Source: Anarhynchus alexandrinus (lineage: Eukaryota; Chordata; Aves; Charadriiformes; Charadriidae). Taken from it: a stretch of 64,000 nt of DNA. Of the stretch, positions 27,561-38,862 are shown piece after piece; position 1 is the first letter of the stretch; each line of letters opens with the position of its first letter. Under the pieces are notes generated by a model. That model ran no database searches. It was not told the DNA's origin and saw nothing but the letters and a program-made list of their open reading frames with translations. Position numbers and translations under genes: made by a program. Location of the stretch: NCBI GenBank assembly GCA_008711295.1, contig VUYV01000148.1, forward strand, positions 757,441 to 821,440, given 5' to 3'.

Positions 27561-28357
27561 TGAGGAGCAGCCTTGGTGTGGGAATCCAGGCACATCTCCC
27601 CGGGAAGAGCTTCAAAGGCTCTCTCTCCTTAAATACCTTTGCTCCTTGTAGCCTCTGCTTTGCATTTCCATTTTTCAAGCACTTCATAATCACACTAATT
27701 AATACATTCTGGGATAATTCTTCCTGGCTTCCATCAAATTTAAATCAGCATTTATTAGCATATTGCCATGTCTGTGTTGTTTGTTAAAGTCCGGCATAAC
27801 CTTGTACTCCATTCTGAACCCAGGAACTAGTTCAGAAATGAGCTGCATCAACGGAGAGCAGTGAGCTGCCGTCAGGACGTCTGCCTTTATTTTCCTCCCG
27901 GATCATTAGAGCCCTTCTGGGTACCATGGTAGTATCTTGCTAGCACCGTGCCCGCGGTGAAACTCAGCTGCAGCCAGCTAATTCATAGTCCATATTTGCC
28001 CCTCAGGCATTTCAGTGGAGCTGAAATCACGGCGGTGGGTCTGAAATCACGGCAAGGTCTCCTGTATCTGGTTGACCCCACCGGCTCTCCCTGGGGATGC
28101 TTCGCATCGTCTCCCTAGCAGGAGTGGGTCACGGCGTTATCCTGCTCCAGTGCTGGGTCCAGGCTCCTCTTCCCCTTCTCCCTGGAAGGTGACGCTGTGA
28201 GACAAGGAAAGACTGGTTAGTGCTGTTTTAAAACCACCTTTGCTGCCAAAAGAGGTAATTTAGCCCTTTGCCCCTGCTCTCTTCTTTACCTTCCCTTCCC
28301 TCGTGCCAGCAGCAGTGATGGAGCGAGCTGGGGATGGGACAGAATGGGACGGGATGC

Positions 28358-28395
28358 GCACTTGGGTGGCTTTTATGCACTTGGGTGGCTTTTAT
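28358..28395. repeat. Perfect tandem duplication, period 19
   Basis: Two identical 19-base units beginning GCACTTGGGTGG and ending TTTTAT, at 28358-28376 and 28377-28395. Confidence 0.95.
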
Positions 28396-28877
28396 TCTCC
28401 AAACCCGTCTATCGAAGCGGGGCACAAAGCGGCTCAGACACCCTCTGTCCTTGTGAAGGCCCGGGGAGAAGGAGGGTCTCTGGAGGGGGGTCGGGTCACG
28501 GCAGGCTCTGCCCTGGGGAAGGGTTTTGAGCCCACCGACCGTGGGATGCAAGGCTGCGTCCCGCTCCCTCCTGCCTGCCGTGTCTCAGTGGGTGTTTAAT
28601 CCCTTTGACAGCCAGATTTCTGTGGCCGAGGGAGCAAAAAGGTTTGGAAGCTTTACAACACAAATCACTCAAGATTTTGGCCTTTCGGTTGAGGGGTCAA
28701 AAGCCCCACACCACCCTCTCACTCTCAGCAAGTCAGAGGAGGTACAACGGGGGTAATTGAAGAGGCTTAAGGATCTTTTTTGGCACATTTACTCGTGTCC
28801 CCCCCAGGGAAATTCCCACTGCAGAGCAAAACCAGCCCTCCCTCCTCCCCTCCCTGCACTCTCCCTTTCCTGCTCCC

Positions 28878-29110
28878 GGCAATAGCAATAGCCGCGGCCG
28901 CCGTGATCGATTCTTGGTGTCAGCGCCGGCCCCCACGCACCGGGGCAGGTCAGGCGTCCGCGCCCCCAGCGCTGGCCCGGGCGCGGAGTGAAAGTCAGCC
29001 AGATAACCGTCACAGCCATTAATCGTAATTAGAGGTGCCAGGGCGGGTCGGAGCAAATATCCCCCATCTCCTCTCGGCTGTCGACTCGAGGTCCCGCGGG
29101 GCTGAGCCCC
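28878..29110. promoter_or_regulatory. CpG-dense patch with homeodomain-type sites
   Basis: GCCGCGGCCGCC is followed by a run of CpG-rich sequence and then CCATTAATCGTAATTAGAGG, with two TAAT cores. Combined CpG density and homeodomain sites suggest a regulatory element. There is no reading-frame evidence for a gene. Confidence 0.35.
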
Positions 29111-29947
29111 TCCGTGCCCCGGGTCAGGCTGCTGCGCTGCGGGGGACATGATGTAGCCCCCTGGGAAGGGGCAGAGAGAAGACAAGGAGGCTGGAAATTA
29201 ATGGGGAGGAGGTGTGCAGTAGCCTTTTTTTAAAAAAAAAAAAAATAATATGCATATTTGAGTCATGGTCTTGTTGGGACAGCCACTGTCATCTTCTCCC
29301 TTTCTGTCCCAACAGCAGCAGCTCCAGGACCACCATCACCTTTCACAACCTGCTGCAGAAGCCCCCGAGGGGGCCAGAAAACAGCACAGGTTGCAGCATC
29401 GCCCCGAGATTAATACTATCCCTATTATTTTCCAAGTAAGAGTTGTTTGCACGGAAAAATCTTAGAGACTTTTGCCTCTGGCTAACGCATTCCCCCATCG
29501 CTGCATTTCTCCTCCTGAAAATGTTCCCAAAATGTTTGTGGGGCTTTTTTCTAACTGTCTGGCCAGGTAGAAGGGCAAAATAAATGATCAAACTCAACCA
29601 GCTGCGTGGTGCCCGAGCACTCTGCTGCTGCTTTAGCTGTATCAGCTCGGAAAATGTATCCTTCAATCAGTTTAAGCCCCTAGGCTTGATGTAATTTTAC
29701 CGCTGCCTTCTCTCTAAGGTACTTTTACGGCTGCTATCTCTAAGTATTTACAGACGGGGAGAGCAGCAAAGTGAGAAGAGAGTTTGCTCAGTTTGTCCCC
29801 GACACGGGCAGCAGCTCGAGGGTTGGCAGACGGGGCTTTTCCCCTTGTGATTCAGAGGGGACCGCAGTGGGACAGGCAAGGAGCCCGTCTCAACACCAGG
29901 AGAACCTCCAGCCTCGCCGGGAACCATTTGCTGGAGGCCAAATACTA

Positions 29948-30230
29948 GGGCATGTAGTGATAGGACGAGGGGGAATGGCTTCAAACTGGAAGAGGGCAGG
30001 TTTAGATTGAACATTAGGAAGAAGTTTTTCACTTTGAGGGTGGTAAGGCACTGGCACAGGTTGCCCAGAGAGGTTGTTGAGGCCCCATCCCTGGAGGTGT
30101 TCAAGGCCAGGCTGGACGTGGCCTTGGGCAACCTGGTCTGGTGGGAGGTGTCCCTGCCTATGGCAGGGGGGTTGGAACTGGATGATCTTCAAGGTCCTTT
30201 CCAACCTAAACCATTCTATGATTCTATGAT
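29948..30230 (+). mobile_element. CR1 LINE, 5'-truncated 3' end (plus strand)
   Basis: The copy reads in the plus direction and ends with two ATTCTATG octamers at 30213-30230. Its translation includes [20 protein letters not shown] and a downstream GGWEVS-like tail. It is the only one of the four CR1 copies on the plus strand. Confidence 0.94.
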
Positions 30231-31967
30231 TTGCTTAATGTCCTTAAATCTCCCCGCCCCAGATCTTCCCTTGGGTGGGAATTGAATTTGCTGTGGGCGC
30301 AACCTCACAAGGATGCTCTCTGATCTCCACTACCCCTTCTCGTCCCTCCAGTCCCCTCTTTAAGGTCAGCATGAGGTTCCTGGGAGGAAAAAAACCCACC
30401 CTGGAGATGAGGGAAACAGTGTGATGCTGCAAGAGGCACGTGCATGTCCACACTGAGATCTCCACGTGCTGCTGCCCCATGAAAACCGCAGAGCTGATGG
30501 CTTTCTGATGTCAGTTTATAACTGAGTTAGATTTTTGCCTCTGTCTCTGTTCATAAAAATTATTCTTGGACAGGTCTCTGAAGCTTAAACTGTCAGCAGT
30601 GCTACATTACATTTTTAAATAAATCAGTCAATAAATCAAGTGCAGAATAAGGAACAGAGTTAGGCATATGCTTAATCTGGAGCCAGTGAGACAAAAGGAC
30701 CTGCTTAAAGTTAAGCATGCGCTTAACTGCTCTTCGGGGTGGGCCAAGTTTGCTAAATCCAGCCCTGCGGAGAGCTTTTTAAATATAGCTAATTGCACAT
30801 TGTGTGTAATGGGCAAGTTCCTGCCTCCTAAATAACCAACAATTAATTATTAGGAACGTTCTTCAGCAGTGGCACAATAGCCGCCGATGGGGCGCCGTGG
30901 CGGTGCCGGTTCCAGCTGGGTTTGCGAGGTCGATGGCATTTTGCTCTCTCTATATAATAAGCGGTCTATTAAAACCAGAATGGGGGCTGTGTTTCAGATA
31001 CCTCCTTTAGAACGGGGCTGAGCCATCTCCCACTGGGGTGTGTCGGAGTGGGACCCCTGCAGCAGCCAGAAGCCCCCAGGGGTCTGGAGCGGGGAGGGTA
31101 GAAGTGATGGAGCCCCTTGCCGTGAGCATCACGGGCGCGCAGCTCTCCCCGTTTGTTCTGCACCCTGCAAACGAGGCGATTTCTGCACCATTGCTGCTCA
31201 CCTGCTTCATCTCCCGAAGCGCAGTTTGTGCACGGGGGTGCTCCCTGCTGTCCCCACTCTGCACGCACCCCGGCAGAAGCATCGTGATCCCGCTCCTCCA
31301 TCGCTTCTCATGCGCTCCTCAGCTGCTCGGGTTGATCGCTCCCGCAGTGCCCCGTGTCTGAGGGCAGTGTTGTAGCGTTGTCTGGAGATGTTCAGGCAGG
31401 AGGGACGTAGCAGAGCCAAAGCATCCCACCTGGGGGCTGCAACGTCAGCCTCAGCCTTGACCCTTAGGGACGTTCATCCCCATTCGCTTTTAACCTGAAC
31501 CCCATGAACCAGCTCATCCCAGAGCTGAGGGCCTTGAACTCCATCCAGCTTCTCTTCCCTTGGGTGAAACCCGTCCCAAACCCACCCTGTGCCCATGCAA
31601 GACACTCTGACTCTCTAAATGCTTTTTATAACCTACTTTTTGTCTCATCCTGCAGCTAATTGAAGTTAATTTACCCACACGGCCCCAGAACTACCATGAC
31701 CTTCTCCAGAGCTTGCTCTTAGGTTTTTGACACGTCACACCCAACTCTCTCTCTTCCAGTCATTTTACAATGCTCTGGGTTTGGGTGGCAGAGATTGGCA
31801 GTGAATGGCAGAGGGCGACAGAAAACTTGTCCCGTGATTTTGTAGGTCTCTTTTCATCCCATCCCTGAAAGGCACGAGGGATTCCCACCAAACTGATGTG
31901 TTTTCTGCCAGGTGGGAAATTGTTGTAAGTACCGTGCATACAAAAAGCCTATCTGTCCATCACTATG

Positions 31968-32012
31968 TCCATCCTTCCACCCATCCCTCCATCCATCCCT
32001 CCCTCCATCCAT
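31968..32012. repeat. CCAT/CCCT tetranucleotide repeat
   Basis: Imperfect CCAT, CCCT and CCTT units, all in one register. Confidence 0.85.
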
Positions 32013-32670
32013 TGCATCGCTGTCTATTTGGCCTGCCCTGAGGCACGGCCACTTCTTGCCTTGACCATGCAGATGAAGGTACAGTTGTTAATGCAGTAAA
32101 TGAAATTCATTAATCAAGTAGGAGAGAAGAACCTGAAGGGAAGAGCGTTCATTCATCCACTTACTGGCGTGTCTGACGGTGCTTTTGTCTGCCTGCATCT
32201 TCATTTTTATCTTGCCTCGCAGACACGCACGCAGAAATTGCAGGACCAAGCCGAGCTGGAAATTCCGGCAGAAGAAAGACAAAAATGCCCCATCACCATT
32301 TCCCTTCGCACCTTCCAAACTGGGGAGGTTGCTAAGTGACGGCATTTCTGCTCGCACTGACACACGGCGAGAGCCTGAGCGCTTAAAAGCAAGAAAATGG
32401 CTATTTAAGGACACAATAACTCATGTTCTTTGGTAGCGACCAACAAGCTGTTTGTTCTGAGAGGACTGGGGATATTTTCACTCGGAAATTAAATTTGGAG
32501 GGGATGAGTAACGGCTTCGGTGGGAACTTGGCCTCGTCTACACCTTGTCTGCAAATGCACTCCAGGATGTGGACCGTGCGCAGGGACCCGCACGCACATG
32601 TAGGGGGATTTTAGCCCCATTTGTGGCCACGGAGCCTGATGGGCAGAGCTCAGGGGGGTCCGTGCACCCC

Positions 32671-32698
32671 TGCCTCAGTTTCCCTGCCTCAGTTTCCC
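32671..32698. repeat. Tandem pair of TGCCTCAGTTTCCC
   Basis: Two exact copies of a 14-base unit, back to back. The unit belongs to a dispersed motif family seen across the window. Confidence 0.95.
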
Positions 32699-33692
32699 TG
32701 CCCTGTGCAAGGAAGGTCAGGCCCTAGCTGTAGGGACAGTTGCGTGCTGAGTCTGGGAGCCCAGCGCCGTGGATCCTGTCCCAGGCGTGATGCTGAAGAG
32801 CTGATCCCAATTTTACCTGCAACGCCCAAGCCAAAGGAGCAAGGGGAGTTCACTTGGCCCTTTGATCGCTCACCCCTCGCTTGGCTTTACCCAGGCAAGT
32901 TTCCAAGCGGGTCGGCCGGACCCTGTCTCCTGTATCCCACACCGGCGGCTCCGGTGCCCATCACCGGCGGCAGAGCCTGAATGCAATCAGCCCGGCCGCT
33001 TCGCCTCCCCTCGCTGCCGACCAGCTCCATTTATTTTTTTTTTATTTCACTGTTGTTGGGATTGCTGTTCTGTGATCCCATTTAAAATCATTGATTTACC
33101 ACCGAGTCCTCAATAAGCAATTTGGAGCAATTGAAGCTGTTATCTTGCTATAGATCACATGGTGCTGGGAGTCGGGGAGGGGGGAGGAAAGGGGGAAGGA
33201 GAGGAAAAATAAGAAAGAAAAATGGCTGGAGCTCCCCACAGCCAGCCGGGATCCATCCCGCATTGCGTTACACGTCTCTGAGCCCTGTGGAGGTCGGGCG
33301 GTTGTTTGTGTGTTATCGTCCAGGAGGGGGAAGAGGGTCTTTGTTCCTTTTATTAGGATTTAACCCAGATTTGCCAGCGCAGAGAGCATGAGCTCGGGCT
33401 GGCCCCGGGGGGCTTTGCAGGGCCGGCGGGCACGGCATCTGCAGAGCCTGCGGGATGGGGGAGACCCAAGGAGGGTCCCCAGGGTCAGAAAGGGGGAAGG
33501 AGCTGGGTTTTTTTCCACCATCGATCAGCAACCACCACCATCATGGACATGGGCACCTGTGGAAAGCGTAGCACAGCCCCATGCACCCACAGGGCCATTT
33601 CTTTTTCAACTTGGGTTCAAAGGTTTCTCCTCTCCCGCTGGGGAGGAAGATTCGCAGCCCGAGGTGCCCCATCCTACCTTTGCCTCCTGTGT

Positions 33693-33693
33693 N
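33693..33693. other. Undetermined base (N) before a G run
   Basis: A single N directly before seven G bases, consistent with a sequencing or consensus problem at a homopolymer. Confidence 0.99.
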
Positions 33694-36459
33694 GGGGGGG
33701 TGGTGTTATTTTTAACAATAGGTTACCAGTAACTTCATAACCCGCCCCCAGAAGGGAGCTCAGGTCTTCGGAGTTAGAGATGCCCCAGTCCCAAAAGCAC
33801 AAGGAGGGCAGGATTTAAGATACCTGTATCTTCTCAACCACAGCCATTAGCTGGGAATCAAATCATAAGAGCCCGGGGAGGCTGCCCCAGAGAGACTTTG
33901 CTTCCAATGCTAACGGATGGAGAGCTCTCTCCTGCTCATAACCCGCAACGCAAAGCCCAAATACAAAATCAGGTAATAAAGAGAGGACCTGGCAAATGTG
34001 TGCACTGCAGTGATTTGAAACATATTGTGAACGTTTTGAGTGCGGAGAGAAAATAAACAGGTTATAAAACAGCTACCTGAGAGCCACAGTAAAGACGGCT
34101 TTAAAAACACACTAATGAAATGATTCAGCTGCCTTCCAGAGGGTTTGGGAGCTGCTGGATGGTGGCAGACACATGCAGGAGGGTGCTTGTGCCCTGATTG
34201 CATTCGCAGTGTGCAGACCCTTCATCCAGGCAAGGCCATGCTGTCAGCTGTGGTGGGGCCAGAAATGGTGTTTCTTGGTGAAATAGCACTGAACTTGTTG
34301 CTGTCACTCCTGGAAAAGCCCTGGCGTGTGTCTCTCTCACACCTCCGAAGCTTTCCAAGCCCATAACTTCTGCTTAGCCTAGCTAGAAGATGACCTATGA
34401 TGCTTCTCATGTGGGCTCATACTCGCCCAAGGAAACGCTGCCCGGTCAATGTGGTTACCCCACGCAGTGTCCCCTGCCATCCCAGAGAGATGGGGGCCGG
34501 CCAAAACCCAGCAAAGTACCCAAAGGAAATACCTCAGCAAAAAAAAAAATAAGCTTGTAAGTTCTAGATATCCCAAAGGCCCAGTTTTTCTGAGGGGAGG
34601 AGGAAGAACTCAATGGCAATGTTATTACGGGATGAGCCGGGGCAGACGGTTTTCCCCACGCTGCAGGACCTGCTGCCTCTCCATCCCTCCGAACCAGGCT
34701 GAGAGACCAAATCCTTGGAATCTCCCCGAGACGGGATCATTTCCATGCTGGAGGGCTTCATTCTGGCTTCAGGGGTGTTCCTCTGTCCTCCCTCTGCCAA
34801 GCACGCTGGGGCCCTGCTCCTGCACCCCCCCCCCAGCTCCCCTCCAGCTTTCATCGGAGGCATTTTGGCATCTCTAGCTGTTGGTAGAGCTGATCCAAGA
34901 CCAACCCCCCCCCCTCCCGGAGACCTCCACACGCTCAATATCTCCTTCTCAGCTGTGCCAACAACAGATTTATTTGGGGTTTTTCTTCTTCCCAGTTCTG
35001 GAGCGGTTCAGAAAAAGAAATCACTTTCCAGAGACATCATCTGTGCTCCTGCTCTGTTCCAGTCAAAATCAAAAGGCTTGGGTTGATTTCCAGCTTTTTA
35101 AGGCAAAAAATAAATAAATGCAATCAAAGAATGTGTCAGGGGGAAAGAAACTTCAGATCAAAAGATCGAAGCAGCTTATTGCAAGCCAAGAAAACATGTC
35201 AAAAGGAAATATTTTTATTTTTGAATGTGTTTTTTCTGTCCTTTTTCTCCTGGAGTGTCTTGGTGTTCCAGCCCCGAGCGATGAGGCGAAGCAGGGACAA
35301 ATCCGAGGGACTCGGAGCAAACTCCTGGGACGCAACACGCCTGTCGCTCCCGAAACAGCGAAGGCGATGCTTTCCCCAGCCCCCGGCAGCATCGCTGCCA
35401 CCGCCTGGTCCTGCCGACTCCTCGAACGCTACAAGATGTGTCCTGTGAAGCTCAAACCCCACAGCAGACCGGGAGCGCTATGGAAAAGCCTCACTGGAGC
35501 AGGTGACTTGGCCAGGGCAGGCTCAGCCTCAAGCCCCTGTGCTGTGCTTGGGACACCCGGGGTGACACCACCGTGGTCCCCGATGGACCCTGGCCCCTCT
35601 CCCCCTCCAGGGAGTTTTCACTTGGGCACCTTTCAGCTCCTCACCCCTCCAGACCTGTTTTGTGCATCACTATTCGGAAGCAGTCACCCTTTGGGGTTGA
35701 ACGTCACCGAGGCGAGCGGTATCCAGCGATCAATCCAGAGTGGCGAGGAGCCCTTCCCAAGCAGCCGGGACCAAGGACTCTGCTGGGGCAGGTGTCTCTC
35801 CCACCATCACCTCTGCCTGCACTTGCATTTTGGGGGGTTTTATTGTTGTGGGGTTTTTTCCCCCTCCTGCTTATTTCTCTGGCAGTGTTGGCTGAGCCTG
35901 ATCCTGGGAAGCAGCGGTGTTCAGCAGGTTCAGTAGGCATCTGGGGTGGGGAGAGGTAGTTTAGGTGAATGCACTGATTCCCCATGGAGCTGCCTCTGCT
36001 TTTAGATGTTTCTGAACCTCCTGGTCAGTGCCTGGAGTCGCTGGGTGGAATTCGTATCAGCAACATGGGTGGGCACATGGAGAAGAAGCGCAACCCTTAG
36101 TAGGCCCTAGAGAATCTACAGTGGGACTCAAACCAGCTCATGGACCTCGCAGAGGTGACGATGGGTGCAGGTGAGCTGGGGCCAGCTCTTGCTGAGTGCT
36201 TCTCCGCGTCTCCCAGCTCATGTCCCCTCTCTTGAGCTCCCCAGAGGACTCCAGCTCCATAAACCGGTGGGTGGATTATTCCCATCTAGAAAGAGCATTT
36301 TTTTTCCCCTCCGCTACAGATACAGCTCAGGGAATCCTCCTCATTCGCTAAGTAATCCCGGGACCATTTGAGAGCAGCCGCCAGCACGACGTGAGCCGCA
36401 ATTATTCCTCATTTGGTGTAACTGTCTGCCGGGGAGAGCCAGGAAAGGCAGCACCTCTC

Positions 36460-36745
36460 CGTACCCCCCCCAGACCCAAACCGGGGCGATGTTTATTAAT
36501 CTGCTCAGCGGGGTCCTGCCAGGCGAAATGTATTTCGCTGTTGAAACGGAAAGAAATGGGCTCCCAAGAACAAGCAATATTATTTACACGGCATTGATCG
36601 GCGCAGAGCTTTTGCTGGCTCAGCAGTTTGAACCCCTGGTTTTCATCAGCGGAGTGCTTAACCCTTGGCTAATTGGATTTGCCATCGTTAGCGTGATCTA
36701 TGCTGCCTCCAATTACTCTTTGCACAGCTCCAGCTGGGCACCCGT
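36460..36745. promoter_or_regulatory. Candidate conserved non-coding element
   Basis: A low-repeat, low-CpG, moderate-AT block inside GC-rich flanks. It contains GGCTAATTGGATTTGCC and several short TAAT/ATTA cores. A plus-strand frame of 173 codons from 36489 spans it, but it lacks recognised domains and has no splice context. Conservation itself cannot be tested here. Confidence 0.35.
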
Positions 36746-38709
36746 CGCTTTCAACAGGGACGGGGAGCCAAAAGCCCTGAACCCCTGCAAGGTCGGGGCG
36801 GGCGAAAGCATCCAGGCGCGTTGGGCCATCGGCTCCCTGGTAAACACCGCTGACAAAGCTGGAGCTGGAGCTGGGTGGAAGTTTGGGTGGAGGAAGGGTT
36901 TTCTTTGCTCTGAGGTGGGCCGTATTTTTAACTGGCCTGAGTGGCATCTCGCACAGGACAGAATTAGACCCTGTAAATGCAGGGAGGGTGTGAAAATTGG
37001 CTGTGATTAATTACTTAGCAGTGAATTATTATTTCATTAATTAATTAATCCGGAGCCTACATAGTCACAGGCTTCCCAGCAGGGTAAGGACTTATTAGTC
37101 TCAAGGTAAACTGAGGCACAGATGCATGAAGCCGTTTCCCAGGGGAGCTCTGAGGGACTGGGGCTCTGCGTCCTGTCCCTGTCATGTGGGATCGTGACAG
37201 AGATGCCGTTTCCATCCCCAGTCTGGTCTTCCCAGTTGCATCCCAGTTTAAGCCCTTTTTCCCTCAAGGCTGAGCTGGTTTCTCCCACCACGGAGGTCAC
37301 CATCCTGCGGAGCAGTTCCTTCTTTGGATTCCCAATGAAGAAACAGAGTTCCAAACAACAACAACAAAAAAGCCATAAAACAGCTAATTCGCAAGGAACT
37401 AGGATCCATGATTTTTCCTACATGGGCTTCGCTTTCCCTGGACTGGCATCAAACACCACTGGGTGTTTTGGCCCCAGGAGCGCGGGGACCCCAGGTGCTC
37501 GGCTGTCCCTCAAAAGCCGAAAACCTGGAGGTGCTTTCTGCCACGGCAGCAGCGGCCCCGGGGGAACCGCAGGGGCTCAGCCACACGCAGGCCCTCGCGA
37601 CTGCGTTTTCAGCCGTGGCCAAGAGAAACCCTTTCATCGGCCGTAACGCAGAGCCTCAACAGACGGGTAATTGGGTGCCATTCGCTGAGCCGTGTCACGG
37701 CGGGGGGGATGTCAGACGGAGATGCTCTTTCGTGACCTTTAAATCCATGAACTAACGAAATGGGGGCTTTTCTTTGGCCGCGCTGCCAGGACCACTGGCA
37801 GCATCTGCTGCCAGCTCTGCCGTGTGGGCAGGGACCAGCCAGCGACGGCCGTCATTAACGAGGCACCAGCTTGATTGCACCCCTCTGTGGGGCCCGAGCC
37901 CCCTCCATCGCCACGGGAAAGTGCTTTTCATCTGCCCCAGCACAATATCAGCCCACTTTTCTGGGCTGGAGGGGGGACGCGGCATTGCTGGGCACGGGGT
38001 TTCCCCCAGCTGTGCCAGCGGTGCCCATAGCGTCAGACACGTGGGTCACACCACCAGCGCTGCCCTATCACAATCCCACTGCTGGGGTGGGAGTGAATTG
38101 CGGGAAATTATTCCCCCCCACCACTCCCAGTGCTGAGTTGGTGAAATGAAAATGAGCGTTTCACCTTACGGGAAGCAGCGGCTTATTTAAAATGCAGCGG
38201 CAGTTAAATGGGATCTGCCTCTCCTAATGCCATCTTGGTAATATCCTTATGGAGGCACTTGAATGAAAGCCCAGAGCGGGTTTGGGGGGAGCCACCACCA
38301 CCACTTTCTGTGCCCAATATGGGACCCAGCTGTGGGGGAGCGCCCCGTCGCTGCCCTCGCGGCTCCGTCACTGAGCTCCGTCCTCCCATCACCCAAAGGT
38401 GCTTTGATTTTATTTATGGGGAATTTCTGGACGTGCAGGGATTGCGGGATGCCAGCCGAGGCAGAGCATCCCCCGGTCACTCACCGACAGCCTTCGAGAG
38501 GCGGCCGGGGCCTTGGGGGTCACAGACACCTGGGGAAACTGAGGCACTCCTGGAAAAATCAAACCCTCTTTCCTTCTTTCTTGTGGTCCGGGTGCTGCGG
38601 TGTTTTGAAGCTCTACGGACCCAGATATTAATTTGCTGAAGCTGTTATCCGAGGTGTGCAGCCAAGGGTTTGGAAACCAGCTCTGGATCTGAGAATTTAT
38701 GAGAAGCTA

Positions 38710-38862
38710 CAGGAAATTCCCGGAAAGGGCAGGGAAATCCCGGAAAGGCCCCCGAGTTCCCCGCAAGCCAAGAGGAGTCCTTGAGAGCACCAAAAGTTCC
38801 CAGAAAGCCCTGAAAACCTTCAAGACAGGCTCCAGTCCCTGGAAAGTGCTGGGGAATTCCTA
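38710..38862. promoter_or_regulatory. Cluster of NF-kappaB-like and GAS-like sites
   Basis: GGAAATTCCC (38712), TTCCCGGAA (38717), GGGAAATCCC (38732) and GGGGAATTCC (38851) lie within 150 bases. The first two units form an imperfect 20-base repeat. The sites match kappaB and STAT GAS consensus forms, but no nearby gene explains them. Confidence 0.3.

Larger units (their letters stand above)
14973..29947. other. No gene recognised; several candidate regulatory patches
   Basis: About 15 kb. AT-rich blocks at 17930-18110, 18400-18680 and 27640-27830 and CpG-dense patches at 25640-25960, 27240-27560 and 28878-29110 are set in unique GC-rich sequence. A zinc-finger-linker-like fragment is at 20195-20219. 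There is one undetermined base at 21885. No splice chain or protein family was recognised. Confidence 0.55.

Noticed and set aside
30497..30520. A possible fifth zinc-finger-linker fragment (TTTCTGATGTCAGTTTATAA)
   Set aside because: Only about ten bases match the core; it could be chance.
36489..37010. A 173-codon plus-strand frame as a small gene
   Set aside because: No domain, no signal peptide, and the second half degrades into simple Gly/Ala/Lys sequence. A non-coding conserved element explains it better.
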